A stretch of 64,000 nucleotides of DNA from Cruorifilaria tuberocauda (lineage: Eukaryota; Nematoda; Chromadorea; Rhabditida; Onchocercidae), in the NCBI GenBank assembly GCA_013365365.1, contig JABVXU010000100.1, positions 1 to 64,000 of the forward strand. Reading direction: 5' to 3'. This document shows, piece by piece, positions 10,415 through 25,400 of this stretch. Each line of letters starts with the position of its first letter. Within the stretch, counting starts at the first letter, position 1. The translations under genes and the position numbers were made by a program. The notes beneath the pieces were generated by a model. That model did no database searches, had not been told where the DNA came from, and was given only the letters and a program-made list of their open reading frames with translations.

Positions 10415-13400
10415 ATGGATCGCCTTTCGAAGGCCCTTAATGTTTTACAAACAGCTAAGAAGTCAGACTGGATCCTTACGTCCAGGTTAGTTTCTAGTCT
10501 TTCTAAATAGTGTTGGGTTGATATAGAGTAATTGAATGTGTTGGTACAACAGAACATTTGAATAGTGCAGTCGTATGGTTTTGCTACTCCGTCGTTATTC
10601 TGTGACAGATTACAGAGAGTTGTCTTTGAGATATTCATTTTATATTAAAAGTTCAGACTTCTAGATTTCGCTACTCGTAGCTGTTAAAGTAGTTTGCTTT
10701 TGCTTTCCTGTAGATCAGATTCTGTTCATATGTGGTTAAAAAAGTCATTTCATGACTCGTTAATTCATTTTTACAGCAAAAAAACGGAAGCTTGCGAGAA
10801 AGAGCATGCAGCTTTCTCAGATATCAAAGATGTGCTCATTCGATCGGAAGTTTGGTTAGCTTCTTGATTATTTAAAAATGGTGCGACTAAGTATGGTTGA
10901 ATGTTATACGTTTCTCATAAAAATTTTTAAGAAAGTTTATAAAGCATTCAAATCGTGCAGATTCATAGCCAAGCTAAGTTATGGCATATCATTTACACCA
11001 GATGCTTTGCACTGCATAATCAAATAAGCAAACAATTTATGATTACATCTTCTTTTCTTGACTTTATTTCCATTTATTAAGTGCTCTTTATTTTTTAGGA
11101 CGGATCCGAAATACAACGAAGCATTTAATCATGCAGTGAAAATCTTGTTTGAATACATCAATGATCGGAACAGTGACCTTCGTATGCTAAGTGAACAAAC
11201 AATGGATTCTGTGCTGAGGGTAGGTATTACAGAAAGGGAATCGAAATTTAAATAAGTTGTTTCTGCTGATTTGCAGATTACAGATAAGCCATGACTGCAC
11301 TGTAACTTGATATTATTTGTAGCATTTGATTATCGATATGAATACTTCACGGGTTATTGTCGTATTGATGTCAGAAATTAGACGAAACGGACCTTCACGA
11401 TCACTTGTTTTTGCACTTTCACGATTACTTGATGCTCTAAAATATGTAAAAATAAATCGTTCACGGTTAGTTAAGGATTTATGATTGAAATTCACTGCTA
11501 TTCGAGTTCTTTCAAAGTTAAAAAGTACATGTGATATGTATCAGACCCATAAGCCAGCACGTAAATATTGCATTTATAAATTGGAAAATAACAAATTCAT
11601 TTTTGTATTTCATTAAATTTTTTCAGGGCTATAGGAATGCATTTGGTTTCTGCTCTTCCAAAAATCTTAATTCGTCCAGAAGAAGTTATACAGAGTGCTT
11701 TAGAAAGGTATCTTCCTCCGATTTTTGTATTCCTTGGTTCTGATTTTGCGACACAACCAAATGATAATGTATTGGTAAGTGTGAATTATTAATTAATACG
11801 ATATAAAAAGATGCTAGTTTTATCAAAAGATTGCAAAGGAGAAACAATATAATTTGATATTTATTTCCAGAAACTCTATGAAACAGCGCTTTCTAATTTG
11901 GAGCTACCAGGTGTGATAAATCGGGCAGCTACTGTCGTTATAAGTCAATTGGCTACTTACGTTGAAGTTATACGTAGAAAAGTTTTTCTACATTTCCTGA
12001 GTAAATATATCATTTAATGTTAATTTTCAGCTGCATTAAGATTAAGAGCCTAGTTACCTTCCTTTTTAGAAGTGTTATCTAATGCGAGTGAACAACAAAA
12101 TAAAAATCTGTTGGTTGGCATGTTAAATTCACTTCGTCTGTTATGGCCTGTTTATTTATTGAGGAACAGTGAATATGATTTGGAGAGCCTTCAAAGTGTA
12201 AGTGGAATGGTTATTTATGGATTAATATTAAAAAAATAAAGTCTAATTCTCTTTTTTTATTGATTGTGAATTCAGGATATTTAAATATTTCATTAAATTA
12301 TTTGCTTCGGTCCTTATTCCAGATGATTCGTGACTCATTACGCTGTCTTTTTTCACCTCATAATGAAGTTGTGGTTGCTTCGTTGGAGTTTCTCGATAAA
12401 GTGGTTTCATCTCCGCTCACTGCCCTTGACCTAGAGTCATTTTATCCGCAACAATCATGCAGTTTAAAATCTGATATGGAAGAACAGGAAATTGTTGTGC
12501 CGACAAGCTTACCTTCTTCCCGTCAGTTTTTATGGTTTCATATTTGAAATGTGTGTCACTCATAACTCAGGTTCCTAATCTTTTTTTTTTGCAGATGATA
12601 CCAGTTGTATAAGTTCACTGAGAGCTAGTCCTGTAAATTTCTTTTTTGGTAGCGTATCTTCTGAAGCAGTCGATTTAGCTAACAACAGTGCTCAGCCTTC
12701 ATTTAGCTTATCTTTAAGTGCAGATTCTTCGAGCTCGAAGATGGTGAGTTCAAAGCGTACTTATTCTTTATTTGGCAATTAAAAATTCTATATAACGAGA
12801 AATTGTGCCGTAAGATGGTTTCTGAAAATTGGGAAAACTTGAAAAATTCCTGATTCATTAAGATATGCATGATTACACTAATTTTTTAGCAGAACGAGTC
12901 ATGTTCGGAAGGTGGCTTGGATATCATTGATCCATTAAGACATTTAGAAATATCCGCTGATCTAACCAAATGTTCTAGTTCATCAGAAGAATCTTTATCT
13001 GAATTTGCATCAATGTCATCTACTTCGATACCCGAATATTTGCCTGTAGAAATCTGTAATTTTTACTTCAATTTACCTTATTTCGTATGATAAGTATTAC
13101 TCAGAATCGTGGGAAAGTCAATCTCAAAAGTTCTTGACTAGTTGTATCATGTTTATTACAGTTTATTTATTGGTTTTAGGTAATGGCGTTTTAAAAATAA
13201 AATATTCGAAAAAGTTGATAAGCAATGTATTTTTTATAGCATTCGGTCCGTTTCTTACATATACAGCCGTACTTCTGGCGAAGCGATTTTTATTAAGTGG
13301 ACAATGCTTTAAATTATTATCTGATAGCGAAGTTCGTGTGAGCCACAAGATTTTGGCAATGTCTTGCTTGGGCAATCTTGCTTTATACTTGCCAAAATTT

Positions 13401-16400
13401 GCAGATATAACTCTTCAGCCAAAAGGTGATTATCTCAATATCAGACTAAGGTTTCCGGTACAATTAGGGAGTTATATTTGATATTTGTAATAAGTAGTGA
13501 ATATCATTGTTTTTATATTCATTGACAAGCAAATTTAGGTGGTTTCGGCGTACAAACACTGAAGGACCTTCAGCTTTATCTGAATCACGAAGACGATCAG
13601 TTAAAGGCTGCAGCAATCGTTGTGTTCGTAAATGCTGAAAAATGTCGATTTCGAATTTTAGGTGAACAGTTCCATGGTATGTCTCCCAGAAACTTTACAC
13701 ACTTTATTAAACGTCCGCCTCATTTTTCTTTCGACAGACAAGTTAGAAACTTATATTTTTGCAGATTTTCGTTGCTCATTCACTTCGTTTGTATATGATG
13801 CAATTCGTATTCATCGAGCATACTGCAGTCGTTCGTTGCTCATAGCTTTAAAATCTGCGAAGAAATTGGTTTATCAAACTGGTATTGTGTACGATGTTGC
13901 AAAATTTGCCTGTGAAAATTATCGAGACAACTATTTTCTGTTACGGGTAGATATTTTCAATTAATTCTTTGTGGAAGTTAATAAAATTACTTCACGTTCA
14001 TAATGATTATTATCATAATTATTGTTTGTGAACATTTCGTACTTTATGTTGTGGCAACAAAATAATATTCAAAAAGAAAAAGTTAGTGTGAGGAATTCGT
14101 CTTTCAGATTTGTGGTTGAAATGACGGTCCCTTATGACCGTGTTATTTGATCCGTTTTTCAGATAGCTATAGTGGAATATTTAGCAAACATTGAGTGGGC
14201 ATTTGCAAATTCGTTTACTACTCATCTTCCTGACGAAATTTTTGAGATATATATGCAGTTGCTTGCTGATGACGACCAGCGAGTGAGGAATGCTGCGGCA
14301 AAGCATCTTTCTTTGTTCGTTCATTAATATTCGAAACAGTAATAAGTAACATAGTGTAATGAATTCCTAGAAGTACGTTGTTAATTTCGAGCAAGTGTTT
14401 ATTGCAAATTAAATTAATTAACATTTTTCCTCAATGTTTTGGGATTGAAATTTATTTTATTTCCAGACTGACTGAAAACGCGAACTATGCTTTAACATCG
14501 AATAACTTCGCTGTGAAAGAACCCGCTAATTACCTTTTTCCCGATTTTCCTAAAAATCCTCTGGTATGACTTAGATAATATAGTTCAAAAATAAAATTCA
14601 AAATCTCTATCGTATTATTTGCAGTTAAACGTAAAACATCTAATTATGGATCATTTCTCATTTTCACTTCTTTCAGACTGTTGGTATGAGTCCGTATTAC
14701 GATTTTATGCAGCAGCCATTCAACTTCATGACAGCGAGCAATCTTTCGTTTGTACTTAAAAAGATGTTCTATATTTTAACAACAAGTGCGAACGAAAAAC
14801 AGCAAGTCACTGTTTGATTAAAACAATTTGTTTATTTCCTTGTTCTGATTTATTTGTTTTAACATAATTCTAATGTTTGGGTTAGTGGTGAAGTTTATTA
14901 AATGTATTTTAACATGACTCTTTTGTAATATGAAGAGTTGTCTCGAAAAAAGAGTATAAATTACGAACCATTTAGGCAGGCATCGCTGCTGGGCTGTTTC
15001 AGTTGTTATGTTGTTTCAAGTCCAGGCATTATGCGCAAGCCTGGGGACTCGAATCGAATGTTGATAGTTCGAGGACTGGTTTAGTTGTTGCTCTAATTTC
15101 GAAATGTAATTGTTGCTGCACAGATATGCAAACTTTCATTCACTTTCTAAATATTGCAACACATATGACTGCAGGTGAGCTGATGTTGGCACTTTCCAGA
15201 AGTCTCATCAAAATGATCTTGCAGATTTTGTTCAATTTCATTCGTTATCTATAAAGTTATTTGTTCCAATTTATTTGTTATTTGTTTGTTCAAATACTCG
15301 TGCTAAATGACGTAAGGTAATTCATGAATACAATCTGTTTTTAAGGCTTACACACGGTTGACATCATGAAGGCTGCTAATGAAAATAATGACACAGTGCC
15401 GAAATTTCCTAAATATTCCATATATGACCAACTTATTCTGCTGCAGTTAAGGTATGTTAATTACATTTTTTGGTTAGGGTTCTCAGTCATCAGTACACTA
15501 GAAAAATCACTATTCAAAAATTTTTGTGGCTGCTGAAAAATGGATTAATTTTCGTTTAAAAAAATTGAGATATTAGAAATCTCGAAAACATCATTTTCTT
15601 GTAAACAGACGGAAATGAGACTTTTGTTTTCTATAGTCCGACCATTTATATCATTCCTCTTTTTAGTTTTCAGGGTTATTAATTTATATTACTCTCTGAT
15701 AGTCGATCATCGGCAACAAACTGCTTATTCTTTTTTGCGACCTTCAGCATTTTCACCCGTCCGTAAAGCATTTCCCGTTAGCACTAGTAGTGTTGCATCG
15801 TGGGAACAACGAATTGCTGCGATTTCATCATTTACTGGTGTTGGCATTAAAATGTCTAGAAATACGAGCTTCCTGCAATCTCCTAGCCTAATTCATTTCG
15901 CTGATTCATTAAAGGGTGGTTATTTAAATTATATGGTAAGGAGTTTTTTCATCCTTTTTTGCCTCATCCATTTAATTCCTTTTAGATAATTTATAGTATT
16001 ATGAATTTCACTTTTCAGAATATTTTTGCATTTGATGCATCTGAGCGTTTCACGGCGCTGTTGATCTCAGCATTAAATTGTTTAGCTTGTACATTGGAAG
16101 TGATGCGACTTCCACAAGTCGCAGACATTCTCGAAGAGGTGATTTAGATCAAAATTTACGATTATTTTGGTTGTCGTTGCAATCTATTCATTGTTACACG
16201 AAGCATGCTAAATATGTTTGATAAGTAACTAATTTCCATCTACAGCGAAACATGATAATAAAAGTTTTTTAAATGCAGTCCTTCTAGATCAGAACTTGTA
16301 TTGAGTATATTTGTTATCATTATGGGCTGTTAATTTGAAATATTAGGTTTTTAGATTTTGCTGTATTGTCAAACAATTATCGAGGTCGTCCCAGATGAAA

Positions 16401-19400
16401 GTATTGGAGTTGCAATGCAGCTATTTAAAATCTTATTTGGAAGTAATGTTGCAAATTTGTCGCTAGAGGGATTGAAGAAATTGAAATTAAGTAATATTAG
16501 CCAGCCTAAAGGTGATTTTTAATATATTCGAATACAAAACTAGAAAAAATTTCTAGCTTTTTATTTACTTTATGATCTGCGAAATAAAACGGTATTTGTG
16601 TAATCCAATGTTCAATACTGTTTTTATAGTTTTTTTTTCCAAATCCTATATCTCACTGTATCATAGCTTATAAAGATATAAGAGATAAATATTGACTCCA
16701 CTCAGTGCTTCTGCAAATATTATATGTTCTTTTATTTTATCTTCATCTTTTACCTTTAGATCTCTTCGAGACTTGTGTGTTGAGAAGTGTAAACTTTTTT
16801 ACTGAATTTGTTATCAATACAGATCGCATTGAATATGGCGAAGCACAGCTTATAAGGTATCTTTTTATTTTCATTTCTCCAGGATTTCAAGGAATGAGAT
16901 TCGGTTTAATTAAAGTTTAAATAAACTTCAAGTCTAAAAATCATATAGGTGTGCTGGTTGGTTGCGAAAGGACCTGATTTTTAAAGATGGAATTCCGGCA
17001 AGCATGGAAATTGCTTCTCATGTGACTATGTTTGAATCGTTTGTTTCATTGACAATTCGCTTATATCAGTCAACGAATCTAGTGAACGTGCAGTGCTCGG
17101 TGATTTCAGCTTTTCACGAACTTATCATATCTTTCTTAGTTTATTAACTGAAGAAAGAAATGGGGTGTGCATGAAAATTAAAGCTGTATTGTTCGAGCTA
17201 AACTGTATTTCAGGTGTTAGATCTCTTATGTGTACTTGTTCGCGGTGGAATAAACTATTCTCTGCTGGATCCGGAAACTCGTTTGCTTAATTTCGTTATT
17301 GGACAAGTGAATGAGATTTGTACCCGGAATTGGTATTGTTTTAAATTTAGTGTTTCTGTTGTGGTAATTACGTCATAGAAAACAATTGGCTGCGATGCTG
17401 CGGCTTTTGAATTCGGTTTCTAGTTTTTGGGTAAGAAGTCTTTCAAATGTTCTTTATTTGACAGTTGTTTAGGCCTGCTATGGATGCTGAGAAATTGCTA
17501 AATTCAGTATTTAATTATTTCCTATCACTTTCTCACACTGAAAGTCGGAGAAAAGTGATTATGGGATCGGAAAGAATACGTTCATTTGTGGAACTTTTAA
17601 TCAAAGCTTGTAGTTCGCGACCATATCTAACTCCATGTGGTTTGTATTATCTCTTTCACGAACCTAAAACTAGATAAGGGGAATAAACTGACATCAGAAA
17701 TTCCGATTCTTTAAATTTTAAACCATATTCAAGTTCATTGCATGTTGTTCACCCATTATTAATCTATGTAGACATCAAACTATAACGCATCAGGTTATAA
17801 AGTTTTTTCAGCTTTAAATTGCCTTCAAATAGTATTGGTGGACTGCATAGACATGCGACTTTCTGTCGATATCACACTTCTGAAGATATTGCAAACAATC
17901 AACCAATTAGCTGCAGTTTATCCGACAAGAGTTCTTCAGCTTTGGACTCTTGCTGTCCTCGGTTCCTACATTCATGGTGATGCACAAAGGTAATAATGTT
18001 GTTTCTCTCAACCTCTTTTTTTATATTTTTTTTAGTCTCTTATTTTATAATCACTTATAAATTATAATGATCGCATCGAAAAGCCCAGATCCAAATGAAA
18101 ATTATGAGTCATCTCAAATTGATCGCCGCATTTATTTCTTTACAGCTGGACAAAAATATCTTTATCCCTGTTCGAAAGCTTGCAGCAATTACATGCAGAA
18201 AATTGGGATTTCACTACGTCCTTCAATGCAATCATTTTATTGCGGTCATGTTGTGCTGCTATTACTCGACCATTAGATTCTTTTTTCAAAAAAATGATCA
18301 GTATTTTAGAAGATGTTGGTGTTTACTCGTATTCAACAAAGTTTTGGTTTTTATTTTTATCAAAAGTATTAGTGACCGAATAACTGTTGAAATTGCAGGA
18401 TTTGCACTGTTTTTCGCGACTGGTAATCGTCCTTCCATATTTGTTTATATTCCTATGTGTTTTGAAGGAAAGTTCAGCTTTTACAACAATCGAACAAATA
18501 TATGACTGTGCCGCTGAAAAGATTGGGCGGTTCGCCTCCTTACAATTTTTGATTTAATTAGCGTGACACGTAATCTTCTTTAAGGAAATTTGTTACTAGA
18601 AGTATGTGGTTTGCTATTAATTATAGATGTTATAAAATGCGCTACTATTCTTTTAGTTTATTAATGATCTTACTTGGTCAGTGTCTGGAAGCTTTGCGAC
18701 AGTCAACTGCTTCAGATAGTATTAATGAGGAAAACAGTGAAAATTTGGTGGTTTGGTATCTTTTAATTTTATCGCACGCTATTCGTTCAGGTGAAATTTG
18801 AATTCATACTTCAATTTTGAGTAACTATTTGTTGATTAACGTCTCTTAAATAGGTTTTCCTACAAAAGAATTTCTTTTAAAAATAATTCAGTTCATTTCC
18901 CATTGTATCTTTTTATCATTTTTAAGGTAATATGAAATCCATAACGAATACATTTGATGCATATTTTTCAATGGATTTCGCTCATCTTCGAAGCTTATCA
19001 GTACTTTATCCACGTACTTATGCACAACTATTTGCATTTGTTGATGTTGCTGGTTTTCGTAGGCATGGACATTTATTTTATTCTTCTTCTTCAAAGTAAG
19101 TTATTCCTTCGATTTATTTTTGCCAAAAGTTGTTTGCATTCTATTCCATGTTATTTGCAGACAATTAGGCGATTTGTGTATGATAACGCGATGCCGGACA
19201 GCAGGTCCAGATGAGGCTGGCGATATTGCTCGTTTATTTGATTTGTGTTCTCCAGATATTTTGTTGACTGTCGTAGTACGTAGGTGGCTTCGATGTCATA
19301 TAAGGTAAATCCTGAAAAATCATTTGCTGCTTCTCCAAGAAATTTAATCACATAATGAAGATGGAGTTAAGAATGGAGTGCTGAGAGATGCTTAATATAG

Positions 19401-22400
19401 CATGTGGCTTGCAAAAGACCTTATTATTCTTTCGAATTAGAAGTATAGCTTAAAAAATAACATTTTACTTTCTAGTGACCTGGATAGTGAAATACAGAAA
19501 ACCTTCCTGGAAAGTGTTATCAATTTCAGCAGGAATTATTGCTCTGTAAGTTTCCACAATTTCTCATATTAGTAACCTTTACTTGTGTGGTCAAACAGTT
19601 TATTACAGTGTGCTGTTGATTTGGATGTTATCGAACTTATTGCATGTATGAATGTCCCGGAAACATCTATTGCCATCGAGTTTTTGAAAAATAAGTTCGG
19701 TCAATCTAGAGTGCTAGACTGTTTGATAGCTTTTCTTTGTAATCATCAGGTAATTTTTCGGATTATGAGAAAACACCATCAAAATGCACATTTCTTGTTA
19801 TGTATCTAATCGCTCAACTAGATTTCAGTCATGACCATTCATCCGCCTGATAAATAAAGTTTAGCATGTAACCTCCAAACCTTTCTCTTTAATCTTTCTG
19901 CCTGATATTACCTCGTGTCTTCAATTACTTGGTTTTTCTTGGTTACCAAGTTTCTTAGAGATTTCTTGGATATTATAGGGTTAAGTGATTAAATCAAATC
20001 AGATATCCCGCTTGCATTATCTTTGGTATATCTTGGACGAACTTTACCGCAACAGATTTTATCACACTTTTCAGACAAATCATCTGAAATAATACATATC
20101 AAACTTGCTGTCATTGATTTCAGAGTAAAAACGTTGCGTTGAAAACCTTGCTGACAGACTTCATGACGTCGGAACAATTCTTTGCTGACTTCTTATTGGA
20201 ATGGTATTGTTCTACAATTGCTTTGTTTCAATTACTTTTTTCCAAATGATAAATTTTGGGAAAAAACTCGGCGATGTAACTTCAGCTCCACTGCTTATTT
20301 CAGCCCTGAAGAAATACCAAAATTAGATAACAACTATTTACGAATTGCTGATCCGTCGCAGTTCACTGCAGAAGTCTTTGTCGATATACTCCAACAAATT
20401 ATTGGCAGAAAAAGTCGGTTTTGAGTTATTCGGCATCAATTTTTATGATTAAAAAAATATATGTGTTAATTTTAGATTTTGATATCCAAGCAGAATTTAT
20501 TTGTATCATGATGTGCAATGTTGAAGGAAGGTATGCAGAGATGATACTACGAAACGCAGTACGATTTTTATATAAAATCATTATCAAATGTTTTTTTCTT
20601 TGTCAATTGTCCATCTGAGCTTGAACAAATGCATTTGTTACTACCATGGGAAGGAACTACAGCACACCTTGCAATATTTGCTAGAATTTTAGTTATCATT
20701 CGGTCATATCAAATGTTATCCATATAATGTTTTCATTAATATCATGTATTATAGTACGAATGCAAAAGGTACGATGTACTTTCCAGCTTTATTGATATAC
20801 TGGATCAATTTAAAATTGCCAGAGAATGTTCCGGTATGTTATAACTATTTTTAAAAATTGTATTTAGCGTATGTCTTTAGGTCCAGATGTTATGAGTTAC
20901 AATGTAAATTTTTACGTTAAGTGGTACAAGTCATCTTTATCTGCTTATTCATATCATAGACTTCTTTTAGTGTGTTCTTCACTGCATTTTGTTTATTTAG
21001 GTGAATTATACGACGAACTCTCTACATCTTCTTTGCTGGAAATTGATGTATTATCGGCTTCATTTGTTTCACTTGCATTCGATCCATCCGTTGATTCTTC
21101 TTTGCAACTTTTCGTTCAAAGTAGAATTGCAGACGTTTGTATTATTACATTTTTTATCTTTAACATTCATCTATTTGGTTTCTGTTTGCAGTAATAGAAT
21201 GAATTTAATCTGTTTTTTCCAGAAACCTGAAAGTATTACCTATAAAAAAGCATCCGATTGGGTGACCGATAGTTCGTTATTCGACCACTGGATACAGCGC
21301 TATGTCGATTCTCTGACCGCACAGGTTATTTATCTCATTTCTCATTGTCGAACAGCAGTAATTCGATAGTTATTTTTTGTGAAATTATTGAAATCATTGG
21401 TTGGCTTTCGCCTTCAATAATTCTAGATATTTAGAGTGGATCGAGTACATCAGAAGTGGCCTGTGCAGTCGCTTTTGGAATTACTAGACATTCTTTCCGT
21501 GCAGCGATTGATCAGGCTCAAAATTCGAAGAAAATTATAGAGCAGCAGCTATCTTTGGCTGTTGGTGTCGCTCGGTTTGATTCGACTTTTTTTTTCGTCA
21601 TTTTAATTTCTTTAGCCTTAAAAAGGATTATACAGTGGTACTTAAAGAATATCATTTGTAGATTGGTTCAATGCGTTTTTGAGCAGCATAGCATGTTACC
21701 TTACCAGGGATTACAAAAATTGGGTGATACTTTTTGGGACATGAAAATAATCGATCGAACTGGCAAGAAAAATTTCGATATAGGTAAAGTTTTTTGAGTG
21801 GAAATATGATGCTTTGTTCTTCAGTTGGAAGTTGGCTTCTATGTAACTTTACTTGTTGTTTTTGTTCTGATTTTTGTCTTCCAAGCCAAGTTGAAGAATT
21901 AAAATTACAATGTGGAATATTTCTTAGTGTTGCAGGTTTTTTTTCCGACGCTATACAAACTGCCTTTGATGTGACGCAAAAAATTCAAGAAATCTTTCGC
22001 AAAAAACATTGTAAAACTCATTTGTACTCTCAATTGGAAAGGCTAGCAAAGGGTCAGCTTGTGGCTCAGTTTTCTCGTTGTTTCAGAACCATTTATCCAC
22101 TTTGGAATTGGTTACTGTTACAGAATCATTGATTTCATGGCTTGATCCCTTGAGCTTTATTCTTTACCAGGCGTTCAAGTAATATGTTAAGAGTGAAAAC
22201 CCGATTCTATGGTAGTAGAATAAGTAGAATAAGTCAAGATGCAAAATATTTATAAAATACTAGTAAATGGATCCATCACCGCGATGGGATTTTTTTTTTC
22301 AAGTAACAAAGTTTTTCAGCCGTGTCAAGGTTACCGTTTTTGAATGATATTTCATGTATACCACGATCTGCAATTTTGTGAGTATTTCATATTCCTTTTT

Positions 22401-25400
22401 TTAATTCAATAAATTCCATATTTTCTCTTTGTCTTGTTTATTAATAGTATGGATATTTTGAGATGTGGTTGGAGACCAGAACCAGAAATTCATCGTGCAT
22501 CGATTTCGATACCAACAGTGAATATTCATTACCTTGGAAATATAGATATTTTGCAAGATTTTGTATGGCGAATTTTGTGGGCTGGATGGAATCGTCGATC
22601 AAATTTTGATAATTTCTCCATGTCTTTGTTTGGTGTAATTTCATCAACCCCGTCCGGCTCTGAACTTGCAAATGCTAATATGGTACTTTATTTTCATTAT
22701 TGCTAAAAAATTATAGCTACAAAGTAACAATATTTTATAATTATTCTATTTTGAAAAGAAGGAAAAGTTATCTTAAATATGATATTTTTCAGAATATGAC
22801 GGAGCAGCTTATGGCTAGCACTGTCGCTATTGAAGGTTTAACAAACCTGTTACTGGAAACATTGTTGTATCCGGAAAGAGGTGATCCAGCTTCTGGAAGG
22901 TTCATTGTGAAACCACGTGATGTATCGTCAGATTTTCTTTCATCATCGTGAGTTGCTTTTGGACAGTTTTGATAATTTAACGCTTCACACTAAATTTTTT
23001 GCTTGAACTGGTTACTTTTAATAATCCAGGAATTGAATTACTCTTGAAGGTATGGACAACGTTTAACTATGCTTCAAGCAAAACTGTTGGGTGTTGCCTC
23101 TATAGAATCCATACATAAAAAGAACTTAGAAATTCTAAATGATCGAGGGAAAAAGTATCGGCCAGGACAATTTTCGGTGCTTACATCTTGGAATATGGCT
23201 GGTGTTCTGGATGAAGAGCGCAATTTATGCAAAGATATCGTACAAATCGCAAATCAACCGAAAGAAGTGTCCTTTTGTGTCAGTTTTGTTCTTATTATAA
23301 AGATATCAGAAATTTTTCTTCTAAAACGTAAAATCAAGTGTGATAATTTCCACAAGTTAATTATTCATATATTTGCCCGAAATATTTTCGAAGTTAAATT
23401 GATTTTTAAGTAATGCAGTGTTCTTTTTTATCAGCTCAATTCTAAGATGAAGAGATTACGAAACATTGCAGCAGTTGCCTTCATCAGACAGCAGCTATTT
23501 ATTGAACAGTGGCCACGACACTACATACGAGTCGTGTTTGCGGATGCTTTTTGATACTTATTCACACTGGTTTCGTGCTGGTATAGATGCTGTTCCACTA
23601 CCTCTTCTGTCAGCAACTGTTAAGTCGGTATATCTTTAAATATACTTAATGGTAACGGTATAAAATATCTTGATGCCTAAAAACTAAAGAAAACATAGCA
23701 ATTGCATATCATATATCGCATGAATATGTTTAACTTGAAAGAGGACGAACACTGTGTACTGCCAGGTTTTTAAAATCTCTTCTATAGATGTCTTTGTTGT
23801 CTGATTTGTTTACTGAAATGGATCAGTATCGTTTTGTATTTGGACATATGAAAACATTATTTTCGATTCGTTCATACCTAGACAATGTAGATATTGGCAA
23901 TATCATTTATTCACTGCTGAAATGCGTTTCAATCCTTGGCACCGTAAGTTTTTCCTATCATTATAGATTTTAACACTATCTGCGGTTATTTTAATGCTCT
24001 ATCCTTCAGCACTTTATATGTATTTAATTTCTTTTACTTTCAAAATGTTCTGGTGATAGGCATCGGTTTGAATAGGGGGAAAAATACTGTCATATATATC
24101 TATTTTGTCTGGATCAACGAATTAAATGAAATTAAATCGGTAAACTTGTCTTTTGTATTGGATGTTCTTCATCATTAAAAGAATTATTTTAATCATCAGT
24201 TCATTAGTTTTTGCAGGAAGATTCATTCATAGCCAAAGCTGATGCACAAAAAATAGTTTTAACGTGGGTTGAAACTGGGCTTACTTCGGAATTTACTGAA
24301 ATCCGGATCAGAACATTGCAAGGATGTCTATTCCTACTACAAGCAATTGGTTTTGATGAATTAAAGGCTGTATTTCTTTTCTTGGAATCATTTTTGATGA
24401 GTTATTCGCAGATGAGGTAAATAAATTTGATTACTGCTTGCAAAATTTAACTAATAAATTTTCTAATGATTCACCTAAAATGAAAGCTGTCTAATTGATC
24501 AATGCTCTTGCAGTAGTTATTCTCTGTTTAATTTTTTTACACTAATTTCACTTTTTTATTGATGTGCATTTATGTGGGAAGAGACTCACTTAGAAGAAAC
24601 ATGAAATCAGCTTCTATCATTCGATACTGGCGATGAAGTTAAATCGTTAAGTTTGTGGAATATAGAACTATTAATTATGCATTTTTGAAGTGGCTGTGGG
24701 TTATATGAATATGAAACGATATTGTGGACTGTAAGATTTTTCTTTTTCGAGAATCCTTCTTATTGCTCAGACAATTCACGGACAGCATTAATGAATGTAA
24801 GTTACGTTTAGTCAATGGAAATGTTTTCACTAAGATTATATTCAGTCGTTGGAAATATTTTCCACTAAGATTTTCATGAAAGTATTGTCAGCATTTTTGA
24901 AATCTTTCAAGTAAAAAATTATTGAAATTGTTTACCTTTCTATATTTGTATCTGTAGTGCTGCAGCTTGAAGCTGACGGACTACTTTGGTTTTCTTCAGA
25001 TGATATGTGAAAAATTTATCGCGATTACAACCCCTAATTGGTTGATGAATTTAATATCTGCGGGTATTGAAAAACTAGTCGTTGGTTCACGAATATATGT
25101 GCTCACTTTCAGTCGTGTTGCCGTTCGTCAGTTTATACTCTTGTTTCTTTTATGGATTTGTTTATCTAGTTTTTAAATTAGGAGTTCTATGAAATGGCGA
25201 TTTTCTCGATTTATTTTCATTAAGTTATTTAAACCACTTTGCTATTACTTTTAGAAGCACTAGAAAATTATTTCTATGCACCACAAAAGTTTTTGTATGC
25301 GCTTCGCATCTTCATTGCATGCTTGTATCGAGGCTTAGAAGAAGGAAGAGTACAATATTTGGGTACTCATTCGTACGACCCACGTATTCATCTTATGGAA

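Noticed and set aside
10415..10485. Polyglutamine tract expected in huntingtin exon 1
   Set aside because: Looked for and absent: the residues after the N17-like helix are KKSDWILTS.
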